Below the pieces are notes generated by a model. It did not search any database and was not told the origin of the DNA. It saw only the letters and a list, made by a program, of their open reading frames with translations. A stretch of DNA of 64,000 nt from positions 434,001 to 498,000 of the forward strand of contig CP181259.1 of the NCBI GenBank assembly GCA_047833645.1, read 5' to 3'. This DNA is from Pseudolactococcus sp041800635. GTDB lineage: Bacteria; Bacillota; Bacilli; Lactobacillales; Streptococcaceae. Positions 8,748 to 16,314 of the stretch are shown piece by piece (within the stretch, counting starts at the first letter, position 1; every line of letters begins with the position of its first letter). The translations under genes and the position numbers were made by a program.

Positions 8748-9731
8748 TTATATTTCACTTTCTAAGATATAATCTCGCTTAATTTGGATAAAGGTCTGAA
8801 TCAGCTGTAAGATTTGGAAGAGTCTGGCGCGGGCTTCAAATTCTGCTCGTGTTTTTGGTAAGTCACTGGCTCGATAGGTATCTAGCGTTGCTTCGACTTG
8901 CGACATGAGGGCTTGACCGTCGTTTTCTTTAGCGTAATTTTTACCTATCGCTTTAAAGAGTTGGGTCAGGGCTGCTAGTTGTTCTTTCTGAACGGTGACT
9001 TCGATTTGCAGTAAAATTTCAGTAATTTCCCGGAAAATTTCGACTTGTGTGGCACGCATGGCAAAGTAATCATAGCTTGCCCCTGCACCATCACCAAATC
9101 GATTATCCATGTGGGTTCTTGCTAGGACCAAGCTGTCAGAAATATAGTGTTCTAAATCTTCTACTTTATGTAAAAAATGGGCTTGCTCAGATTGTTTGGC
9201 CATGATAAAGCTCAGGCGTTTAAACAAATCTCGAAAATGGTGCTCCACGCGTTTTTCTCGTTCTGATAATTCTACCTGGAAATTTGGCATTTTGAGATTG
9301 ACGATAAAGGCTAGAGAAATGGCGATAAAATTCAGGAGAAATTCATTGAGCAAGAGTTGCGGTGTGATTTGCGGTGCGATCAAGAGATGGGTGACTAGAA
9401 CAGCATTGGGGGCGATGCCTTCTGACATGCCACAGGCCGCCGAATAGGGGATAAAAATTAATAGAAAGAGACTAAAAGCCCAGACACCGTGGCCAAAAAT
9501 CGAGAACAAACTAACCGCGATAACCATGGCCGCTAAAAAATTAAGCAAGCGATTCTTGCCACTTTTAAAGGTTGATTTTTTAGTATTGCCGACACTCAAA
9601 ATCGCAATGATACCAGCCGCTGTGGCGTATTCTAGTTGGAGTAAATTGGCGATGATAATGGCTAGACTGGCCGCAATAACTGTCTTAACCGTCCTTGCAC
9701 CAATCTTAAAGCCTTTGGGTAAAATCTTCAT
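8748..9731 (-). CDS. Aromatic acid exporter family (ArAE/DUF939) membrane protein, 327 aa
   Basis: N-terminal half with about five membrane segments (residues 15-150), including the family start GARTVKTVIAASLAI and the NTKKSTFKSGKNR loop. A helical cytoplasmic C-terminal half follows (about 155-320). This matches the FUSC-related ArAE_1/DUF939 proteins of Firmicutes, such as Bacillus YqjA/YgaH types. First gene of a two-gene operon with the DMT transporter. Transport of aromatic acids is known only for distant relatives, so function here is open. Confidence 0.78.
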   Translation of the reverse strand: MKILPKGFKIGARTVKTVIAASLAIIIANLLQLEYATAAGIIAILSVGNTKKSTFKSGKNRLLNFLAAMVIAVSLFSIFGHGVWAFSLFLLIFIPYSAACGMSEGIAPNAVLVTHLLIAPQITPQLLLNEFLLNFIAISLAFIVNLKMPNFQVELSEREKRVEHHFRDLFKRLSFIMAKQSEQAHFLHKVEDLEHYISDSLVLARTHMDNRFGDGAGASYDYFAMRATQVEIFREITEILLQIEVTVQKEQLAALTQLFKAIGKNYAKENDGQALMSQVEATLDTYRASDLPKTRAEFEARARLFQILQLIQTFIQIKRDYILESEI

Positions 9732-9816
9732 AGTTTATTATAGCATATCCCCTGTCACGACTTGCTGGCATTTCACTCGGCGATGGTGTGCTGCGTCTAC
9801 ATGTCTCCAGATGATA

Positions 9817-9852
9817 AAAATGCAGTCTGAGCATGATCTCAGACTACATTTT
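9817..9852 (-). terminator. Terminator of purF
   Basis: AAAATGCAGTCTGAG pairs with CTCAGACTACATTTT across a 6-nt loop, six bases after the purF stop. On the minus strand a run of T follows. Confidence 0.85.
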
Positions 9853-9857
9853 CCAGC

Positions 9858-11285
9858 TCAATAAAAGGAGACTTTTTCTTTCAACCCGAGGTTATAATCG
9901 TGTTCGTAATCATAGAGTGGGGTTGGGTAGATGCCGTCGAAATAGGAGGTGCAGATTTGGTCGCCTAGGCCGATGGCGTCTTTGAGGCCGTCGATCGAGA
10001 GGAAATGGAGGCTGTCTGAGCCGATGATGTCGTTGATTTCGTCGACGGTGTGGTTGGCTGCGATCAGCTCCTGGCGGGTTTGGATGTCAATGCCGTAGAA
10101 GCATGGATAGGCGAGTGGCGGGCTTGCGATGACGACGTGGACTTCTGCTGCACCTGCTTCTTTGAGGAGCTTAACGATCCGTTTCGAGGTTGTCCCGCGG
10201 ACGATCGAGTCGTCGACCATGACGACGCGTTTGCCGGCAACGACACTGCGGACGCCTGAGAGTTTCATCCGAACGCCTTGCTCACGCAATTCCTGGGTGG
10301 GCTGGATGAAGGTACGTTGGATGTACTGGTTTTTGACTAGGCCCATCTCGTAAGGGAGGCCTGACTCTTCCGCAAAACCTGAGGCGGCAGAAAGCGATGA
10401 ATTGGGTACGCCGACGACGATATCTGCTTCGATATGGGGATTTTCTTTGGCTAGCAGACGACCCATATTTTTTCTGGCTGTGTGGATGTTGACACCGTTG
10501 ATGTTACTATCAGGGCGCGCAAAATAGATAAATTCCATGCTACAGATTTTCATGTCAACGTCAGTTGTATAGGTATCCACATGGACGCCTTTGGCGTCAA
10601 TCGTCACGACTTGGCCAGGTAGAACATCCTGAACAAAGCTTGCACCGACGACATCTAAGGCGCAGGTCTCGCTGGCAATGACATAAGCCCCATTTGTCAA
10701 CTGACCGATCGAGAGTGGGCGGAAGCCGTTGGGATCAAGGGCCGCGATGATTTTATCGTCCGTCATCAAAAGATAGGCAAAGCCACCTTTAACTGTGTTA
10801 AGGGCCGATTTGACATTATCCATGAGGTTGGTTGAAAAGCCCCGACGGATGAGGTGCATGAGGATTTCCGTGTCTGAGTTACTGTGGAAAATCGCCCCTT
10901 TGGATTCCAGCTCACGCTTTAATGTTCGCGTATTGGTTAAATTGCCGTTATGGCAAAGACCGAGCTGACCGTCGTAGAAGTTAAAGAGAAATGGTTGCAC
11001 GTTATCAATCGACGCTGAACCTGCAGTGGCGTAGCGGACATGACCGATCGCCGCATGACCTGTCAGCTTTTCAAGATGCTTTTCATCTCTGAAAACTTCT
11101 GATAGGAGGCCTAGGTCACGGTGACCTTTGAGTTTTCCCTTGTCATTTGAAATGATGCCAGCGCCTTCTTGACCCCGATGCTGCAAGGCATGTAAGCCAA
11201 AATAAGTGAGTCTGGCAGCTTCGGGATGGCCCCAAACACCAAATAGACCACATTCTTCATTAAGTGATTTTACGTCGTAAGTCAT
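9858..11285 (-). CDS. purF: Amidophosphoribosyltransferase (475 aa)
   Basis: First committed enzyme of purine synthesis: transfers ammonia from glutamine to PRPP. The N-terminal propeptide ends before the catalytic cysteine of ECGLFG (Cys12). The class II glutaminase domain spans about 12-240, and the phosphoribosyltransferase domain has the PRPP loop VVMVDDSIVRGTTS. Of the cysteines that bind a 4Fe-4S cluster in Bacillus PurF, some appear to remain (CSMEFIYFARPDS, YPCFYGID, QICTSYF). The second cysteine of the C-terminal CxxC pair seems replaced, so the cluster may be absent. Transcribed alone here, with a PurBox upstream and a terminator downstream. Confidence 0.95.
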   Translation of the reverse strand: MTYDVKSLNEECGLFGVWGHPEAARLTYFGLHALQHRGQEGAGIISNDKGKLKGHRDLGLLSEVFRDEKHLEKLTGHAAIGHVRYATAGSASIDNVQPFLFNFYDGQLGLCHNGNLTNTRTLKRELESKGAIFHSNSDTEILMHLIRRGFSTNLMDNVKSALNTVKGGFAYLLMTDDKIIAALDPNGFRPLSIGQLTNGAYVIASETCALDVVGASFVQDVLPGQVVTIDAKGVHVDTYTTDVDMKICSMEFIYFARPDSNINGVNIHTARKNMGRLLAKENPHIEADIVVGVPNSSLSAASGFAEESGLPYEMGLVKNQYIQRTFIQPTQELREQGVRMKLSGVRSVVAGKRVVMVDDSIVRGTTSKRIVKLLKEAGAAEVHVVIASPPLAYPCFYGIDIQTRQELIAANHTVDEINDIIGSDSLHFLSIDGLKDAIGLGDQICTSYFDGIYPTPLYDYEHDYNLGLKEKVSFY

Positions 11286-11370
11286 TTTGCACCATTCTTT
11301 AAATTTTTCTGTGATTTCTAAGGGTCTGTTACTTGCTGCAACGGGACTTTAGAAACCTCTCATGACCTTT

Positions 11371-11448
11371 ATTTTACACTTATTGCAAGGCAAAATATAG
11401 TAAAATCCTATGATTTAGGAGATAATCCTGAGTAATTGTTCGGTTTTT
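11371..11448 (-). promoter_or_regulatory. PurBox and promoter of purF
   Basis: The minus strand reads AAAAACCGAACAAT at 11435-11448, matching the lactococcal PurBox AWWWCCGAACWWT. A weak -10 (TAAAAT, 11371-11376) sits without a good -35. With a start near 11364 the box centre is at about -77, the position where lactococcal PurR activates. Confidence 0.7.
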
Positions 11449-11475
11449 CCGAATTGACTGATGTCAGAGGACAAT

Positions 11476-11985
11476 AGGGACTGGGACAAAAGACTTCTAC
11501 AAATGAGATAGGACTGATTTTCGATATGATGTGACATTAGTTACAACTCATTTTTGATCAATTGTAGCGCAATCTGGTTAGGCTATCCGAAACGATGCGA
11601 AATTGATAAGAAAGCTGTTCTTGTGTGAATTTGGTCATCTTTCTCAGAAAGATTACCAAATTGGTTAAAAAGGAGCTGTTTTCTTGTGAATTTGGTCATC
11701 TTTCTGGGAAAGATTACCAAATTGGTTAAAAAGTGCGGGTTTCTTGTGAATTCGGTCATCTTTCTGGGAAAGATTACCAAATTGGTTAAAAAAGTGCGGG
11801 TTTCTTGTGGATTCGGTCATCTTTCTGAGAAAGATGACCAAATTGGTTAAAAAAATGCGGGTTTCTATGTGAAATCAGGATGCTTTCTCGTAAGACAAGA
11901 GAAAAAGCAAACTAGCCCAATCAAATTTGATGGCTTAATTTGCTTCTCTCTTTCAATGACTGAGGATTATTCTCCTAGCCTTTTT
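11476..11985. repeat. BOX-like modular repeat, cluster B (four-unit array)
   Basis: Occupies the ~700-bp gap between the purF promoter and the ispG stop. Four tandem units start at 11633, 11694, 11754 and 11815 (spacing 61, 60, 61). Each has the hairpin AATTTGGTCATCTTTC / GAAAGATTACCAAATT and a conserved linker with TTAAAAAGTGCGGGTTTC. The fourth unit has the compensating change that makes its stem perfect. The A/G-rich hairpin module (11896-11955, AGAGAAAAAGCAAAC / TTTGCTTCTCTCT) flanks the array on the right. Read on the minus strand the cluster has the same order as cluster C, so it is an inverted copy. A 65-codon frame here is a product of the repeat period. Confidence 0.78.
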
Positions 11986-11998
11986 GATTTTCTAGGAT

Positions 11999-13135
11999 TT
12001 AATTCTCTTCTGTCGCATCAACCGTTTCATCGTCATGCAATTTACCCGTTTCTTGGTAATGTTTGTACATGGCATCAATTTCAGCTTTAAATTCTTCTAA
12101 CATGACCGCTTCATCCACAGTCTTGATGATCTTACCTTTTTTGAAGAGCATGCCTTTTCCGGCACCACCCGCAAGACCGATATCAGCCTCACGCGCTTCA
12201 CCAGGACCATTAACCCCACAACCAAGAATCGCAACGGTAATCGGCGCCTTAATATTGGCGATATATGCTTCAAGTTCTTGTGCGATTGGAATTAAATCAA
12301 TTTCAATCCGACCACAAGTTGGGCAAGACACGAGCGTTGCTGCATTGTCAATCAAACCAAATGATTTAATGACTTCGCGACCAACCTTGATCTCCTCACG
12401 CGGATCAGCTGACAAAGAAATCCGCATGGTATCGCCGATGCCGAGTGACAAAAGCGCGCCCATACCAGCTGCTGACTTCACAGAGCCAGAGAACAAAGGG
12501 CCAGCCTCTGTAATCCCCAAATGAAGGGGGTAGTCAAAGCGTTCAGCCGCCAATTTGTAAGCTTCAAGGGCCAACTCAACGTTAGACGCCTTCATCGAGA
12601 TGATGATATCATGGAAATCCAGTTCTTCTAAGATTTCAACGTGCTCAATCGCTGATTCCAACATCCCTTGGGCAGTTGGATAGCCATATTTTTGCAAAAA
12701 CTTCTTCTCAAGCGAGCCAGCATTGACCCCGATACGAATCGGAATGTTACGCGCTTTACAAGCTTCAACGACTTTAGCCACACGGTCTTTACGACCAATA
12801 TTCCCAGGATTAATCCGAATTTTATCAACACCAGACTCGATTGCCTGCAAAGCCAAGCGGTAGTCAAAGTGAATATCTGCCACTAAAGGAATATTAATCT
12901 GCGCTTTAATCTCTTTAATCGCAAGCGCAGCTTCCATATCAGGCACCGCCACACGGACTAATTGACAGCCCGCCTCTTCCAGCTGATTGATCTGCTCAAC
13001 CGTTGCTGCGACATCCTGTGTCTTCGTCGTACACATGGACTGCAAAATCACTTTGTTACGACCACCAATGATGACGGCATTCGGCCCCTCACCAACCATG
13101 ACAGCGCGGGTCTTTCTTCTATGTGTTAAAGTCAA
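11999..13135 (-). CDS. ispG: 4-hydroxy-3-methylbut-2-enyl diphosphate synthase (378 aa)
   Basis: Iron-sulfur enzyme of the methylerythritol phosphate (MEP) route to isoprenoids, converting methylerythritol cyclodiphosphate to HMBPP. The TIM-barrel part holds the NPGNIG motif; the C-terminal cluster ligands appear as SCPTCGR and GCGVNGPGE. Length is normal for the bacterial short form. The chosen start is TTG at 13135, which gives the family start RRKTRAVMVGE; a modest AGG lies upstream. The short acidic tail (DDETVDATEEN) ends beside repeat cluster B. Most Streptococcaceae use the mevalonate route, so this gene is unexpected. No other MEP gene is in the window. Confidence 0.93.
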   Translation of the reverse strand: MTLTHRRKTRAVMVGEGPNAVIIGGRNKVILQSMCTTKTQDVAATVEQINQLEEAGCQLVRVAVPDMEAALAIKEIKAQINIPLVADIHFDYRLALQAIESGVDKIRINPGNIGRKDRVAKVVEACKARNIPIRIGVNAGSLEKKFLQKYGYPTAQGMLESAIEHVEILEELDFHDIIISMKASNVELALEAYKLAAERFDYPLHLGITEAGPLFSGSVKSAAGMGALLSLGIGDTMRISLSADPREEIKVGREVIKSFGLIDNAATLVSCPTCGRIEIDLIPIAQELEAYIANIKAPITVAILGCGVNGPGEAREADIGLAGGAGKGMLFKKGKIIKTVDEAVMLEEFKAEIDAMYKHYQETGKLHDDETVDATEEN

Positions 13136-13179
13136 AATCTGACCTACTTTCTTTCTTAACTAAAAACGTTACCTCTTAA

Positions 13180-13188
13180 ATTATAACA
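13180..13188 (-). promoter_or_regulatory. Extended -10 promoter of ispG
   Basis: The minus strand reads TG-T-TATAAT at 13188-13180, about 45 bases before the ispG start. No good -35 is visible, as is common with extended -10 promoters. Confidence 0.55.
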
Positions 13189-13277
13189 AAAAAACGTCGT
13201 AATAGTTTACGAACGCCTTAAGATTTTGTCACAATTTGGTAAGGCTTCACGAAATGCTCAGCTCTTCCAAAAAGAGA

Positions 13278-14717
13278 TTAGATAATCGCCAAGATAATAA
13301 AGTTAAGAATAAACAAAGCATTGACCATCCAGATGATTGGGCTAACTTCTTTGGCTTTACCAGTCGCAACTTTTGTGATGGCGAAGAAGATGAAGCCTGC
13401 GGCGATACCATAAGAGATGCTATAAGCCAATCCCATGAAGATTGATGCGAAGAATGCTGGAATTGCTTCTTCCAAATCTGTCCAGTTGATATCTTTAAAT
13501 GAACCAAGCATCATCACACCAACGATGATTAAAACAGGTGCTGTTGCTGCATTAGGTACGATTGAAATGAATGGGAGTAAAACTGATGACAAGAGGAAAC
13601 AGATGGCTGTTACAACAGATGTCAAACCAGTACGTCCACCAGCACCAATACCTGCTGCTGATTCCACGTAAGTTGTTGTATTAGATGTTCCGAAAATCGC
13701 ACCGATTGACGTAGCTGTCGCATCTGCAAATAAAGCTTTATCCATTTTAGATGAGAAGCCAGAACCATTTTCAAGTGCTGCTTCGTCTTCTGCTGAGAAG
13801 ATACCAGTACGACGACCAGTTCCGATAAATGTCCCAATGGTATCAAAAGTATCAGACAATGAGAAGGCTAAAATTGTCATCAAGACTTGTGGAATTTTAG
13901 CTGAATCTGAGAACAATGATCCCATACCTTTTGAGCTGAAAGCAGCACCGAAAGTTTGACCTAATTCATTAAAAGCTGAACCAAGAGAATTGGCTTTGAA
14001 ATCAATGGCGCTCAAGTCAACTACACCGGCAAGGATAGCCAAAATAGTTGTCCCGACGATTGAGATTAAGATGGCACCTTTAACATTTTTAACAACCAAG
14101 ACTGTTGTGATTACAATCCCTACAATTGCCACCAAAACAGCTGGATTTGTAAAGTTAACCAAGGCTGGTACTGCTGATGATGCACCTTCAATTGTTGCAG
14201 TTCCTTTATCTGCACCTTTACCAACTACTGTGTAAGTCCCTGGGTCAAGCGTGAATTTCAAGAGACCTGCATTTTTAATCCCGATATAAGCGATGAAAAC
14301 CCCAATACCGCCACCGATGGCGTGTTGGATGCTTTCAGGAATAGATTTGATGATCATTTTACGGATTTTAGTCACTGTGATCAAGATGTTAATGATCCCA
14401 CAGATGAACACCATCGCAAGCGCTTCTTGCCAAGAATAACCAAGGCCAAAAACGACGGTAAACGTAAAGAATGCATTAAGCCCCATACCTGGTGCTTGTG
14501 CATAAGGCACATTAGCGAAAAGTCCCATGATAAGTGTCCCGATGATTGACGCAATGATCGTTGCGAGGAACACTGCTTGATATGGCATGCCTGTTTGTGA
14601 CAAAATTGACGGATTGACAAACAAAATGTAACTCATGGCAAAAAATGTTGTCACACCTGCCATAATCTCGCGACTGACTGTTGTGCCGCTCTCTTTAAGT
14701 TTAAAAAACTTATCCAT
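13278..14717 (-). CDS. NCS2-family purine permease, PbuG/AzgA type (479 aa)
   Basis: Proton-coupled uptake of purine bases, probably hypoxanthine/guanine or adenine. It opens with MDKFFKLKESGTTVSREIMAGVTTFFAMSYI, the family start, and has about 12-14 membrane helices with the AQAPGMGLNAFF and SLSDTFDTIGTFIGTGRRTG segments of the AzgA subgroup. A PurBox and a well-formed promoter lie upstream, so it belongs to the PurR regulon with purF. The exact base transported cannot be told from sequence. Monocistronic. Confidence 0.9.
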   Translation of the reverse strand: MDKFFKLKESGTTVSREIMAGVTTFFAMSYILFVNPSILSQTGMPYQAVFLATIIASIIGTLIMGLFANVPYAQAPGMGLNAFFTFTVVFGLGYSWQEALAMVFICGIINILITVTKIRKMIIKSIPESIQHAIGGGIGVFIAYIGIKNAGLLKFTLDPGTYTVVGKGADKGTATIEGASSAVPALVNFTNPAVLVAIVGIVITTVLVVKNVKGAILISIVGTTILAILAGVVDLSAIDFKANSLGSAFNELGQTFGAAFSSKGMGSLFSDSAKIPQVLMTILAFSLSDTFDTIGTFIGTGRRTGIFSAEDEAALENGSGFSSKMDKALFADATATSIGAIFGTSNTTTYVESAAGIGAGGRTGLTSVVTAICFLLSSVLLPFISIVPNAATAPVLIIVGVMMLGSFKDINWTDLEEAIPAFFASIFMGLAYSISYGIAAGFIFFAITKVATGKAKEVSPIIWMVNALFILNFIILAII

Positions 14718-14760
14718 AATATCCTTCTTCCATTAAAAAATAAATTATTAATACTTAACC

Positions 14761-14837
14761 ATTCTAATAGATGCCATCCGGACTTTCAAGAGAGATTGAG
14801 AGCATTAACCGACTTTCCTGATTAAATGTTCGGATTT
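14761..14837 (-). promoter_or_regulatory. PurBox and promoter of the purine permease gene
   Basis: Minus-strand TTGAAA (14784-14789) and TAGAAT (14761-14766) are 17 bp apart. A PurBox, AAATCCGAACATT, lies at 14825-14837. With a start near 14754 its centre is at about -77, the same as for purF. Confidence 0.75.
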
Positions 14838-14978
14838 TTATAAGATAACGCCACTTTCTGAAAATTTTTTGTTATAACTGACGCGCCTTCTGAAAAATGT
14901 TATACTAGTTAAAGAGCACCAAAATCGACACTAGAAAGGTTGAGTTTATCTCCAAGTCAACTCACGCAAACGCAACAC

Positions 14979-15791
14979 ATGACAAACAAAAAATTAATTG
15001 CCATTGACCTCGATGGCACAACTCTACAATCTGATGGTGTGACCATCTCAGATTATACCAAAAATATTTTCCAATCCGTCAGAAAAGAAGGCCATCAGAT
15101 CGTCATCGCGACTGGTCGTCCTTATCGTATGGCGATTCAAATTTACAACGATTTAAATCTTGAAACACCGATGATCAACTTTAATGGTGCCATGACCACA
15201 GTTCCCGGTAAACAATGGGAACATGCTGTGTCTAAGCACATCAACAGATCCCTCGTTTTTGACTTGATTAAAAAACAACAGGCCTTTAAACTTGACTTCC
15301 TAGCAGCAGAATTTCGCCGTAAATTCTTCATTAACTCTTTTGAACATGCGAGCCCTAGTCTTTTCGGGATCAACAACTTCGAACCCTATCATCAGATGCG
15401 GATGGAAAAACTGGATGACGATCCTAATGCTATCCTACTTCAGACGCGCTTTACTGATAAATTGCAGTTAGCCAGCCACATCGACGATTATTTCAGCAAT
15501 CAGGTCAGCGTCAGCGCCTGGGGTGGGCAAAATGGGATTTTAGAAGTCGTCCCTAAAGGTGTCAGCAAAGCTTCTGCACTTAAACATCTGCTCAAAATCA
15601 ACGGTCAAGACACCTCAGACCTCATCGCCTTTGGGGATGAGCACAATGACATTGAGATGCTCAAACTAGCAGGCACGGGTTATGCCATGCGCAATGCCAG
15701 CGATACCCTTCTTGCACATGCTAATCAACAGATTGCCTATAGCAATGATGAAGATGGTGTGGCCAGAACTTTAGAAAGTTTGTTCTTATAA
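14979..15791 (+). CDS. Cof-type HAD-superfamily phosphatase
   Basis: Cytoplasmic sugar-phosphate or flavin-type phosphatase of the Cof/YidA class (about 270 aa). Motif I is DLDGT, motif II is in IVIATGRPYR, and motif IV is GDEHNDIEML, with a type IIB cap between. I chose the ATG at 14979, where the family sequence begins, although no Shine-Dalgarno precedes it. A TTG at 14940 stays in frame, but the GAAAGG before it touches the codon. An extended -10 (TG-T-TATACT) lies about 14900-14908. A second Cof gene is at 55896-56696. Substrate unknown. Confidence 0.82.
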   Translation: MTNKKLIAIDLDGTTLQSDGVTISDYTKNIFQSVRKEGHQIVIATGRPYRMAIQIYNDLNLETPMINFNGAMTTVPGKQWEHAVSKHINRSLVFDLIKKQQAFKLDFLAAEFRRKFFINSFEHASPSLFGINNFEPYHQMRMEKLDDDPNAILLQTRFTDKLQLASHIDDYFSNQVSVSAWGGQNGILEVVPKGVSKASALKHLLKINGQDTSDLIAFGDEHNDIEMLKLAGTGYAMRNASDTLLAHANQQIAYSNDEDGVARTLESLFL

Positions 15792-16230
15792 AAAGACTGA
15801 GACAAAAGCCTCAGCCACCAAAAGAGAAAAGCATACTCGGCAATGTTCAAATTGAACCAGCCAGTTTGCTTTTTTTTCATATTTATTTTTAGAAAGAATG
15901 CTAATTTTACACGGAATCAGCATTTTTTTAACCAATTTCGTATTGTTTTGGCAAAAGATTTCCAAATTCGCAGGAAATCAGCAGTTTTTTTACCATTTTG
16001 GTCATCTTTCCCAGAAAGATTACCAAATTCACAGGAAATCAGCATTTTTTTACCATTTCGGTCATCATTCCCAGAAAGATTACCAAATTCGTAGTAAAAC
16101 GGCAGTTTTTTTACCATTTTGGTCATCTTTCTCAGAAAGATGACCAATTTCACAGGAAATCAGCAATTTTTTTACCAATTTCGTATTGTTTTGGCAAAAC
16201 AATTCCAAATTCATATTATTTCTGAAGCTG
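15792..16230. repeat. BOX-like modular repeat, cluster C (five-unit array)
   Basis: Lies between the convergent HAD and YhgE genes. It opens with a GACTGAGAC...CCTCAGCC stem and the A/G-rich hairpin module (about 15818-15876: AAAAGAGAAAAGCATACT ... AGTTTGCTTTTTTTT). Five units follow, with stem starts at 15939, 16000, 16060, 16121 and 16182 (spacing 61, 60, 61, 61). The first and last have the type-2 stem (CGTATTGTTTT / AAAACAATTCC); the three inner ones have the type-1 stem (GGTCATCTTTC / GAAAGATTACC). Linkers share ACAGGAAATCAGCA plus a T run. Several open frames of 70-80 codons on both strands follow the repeats and lack start signals. Confidence 0.8.
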
Positions 16231-16256
16231 CACTTGACAATTTTCCTAAAAATGAC

Positions 16257-16312
16257 ACAAAAATAGGCTGTGAACGATTCTGAGTGACACCAGAAATCAT
16301 TCATAGCCTATT
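16257..16312 (-). terminator. Terminator of the YhgE/Pip gene
   Basis: AAAATAGGCTGTGAACGATT pairs with AATCATTCATAGCCTATTTT around a 14-nt loop, next to the stop codon at 16315. The A/T-rich sides would also allow stopping of plus-strand transcripts. Confidence 0.8.
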
Positions 16313-16314
16313 TT

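Noticed and set aside
11583..11780. Open frame of 65 codons across cluster B, and similar frames at 5587-5889 and 15843-16304
   Set aside because: They exist because the repeat lacks stops in some frames and has a period near a multiple of three. They have no ribosome site, and the 60/61-bp steps shift the frame.
11621..11870. CRISPR array (regular repeats of about 60 bp)
   Set aside because: There are no unique spacers: both stems and linkers are conserved from unit to unit, repeats are far longer than usual, and no cas gene is near. The same holds at 15930-16212.
13205..13240. Terminator of the purine permease gene from the GCCTTA/TAAGGC stem
   Set aside because: The stem is only six pairs with a long loop and no T run follows, so it is not listed.
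14940..14978. TTG start of the first Cof phosphatase
   Set aside because: The GAAAGG before it touches the start codon, so spacing is wrong; the family sequence begins at the ATG 14979.
16080..16304. Minus-strand frame near the end of cluster C
   Set aside because: Lies in repeat and terminator sequence, without a start signal.
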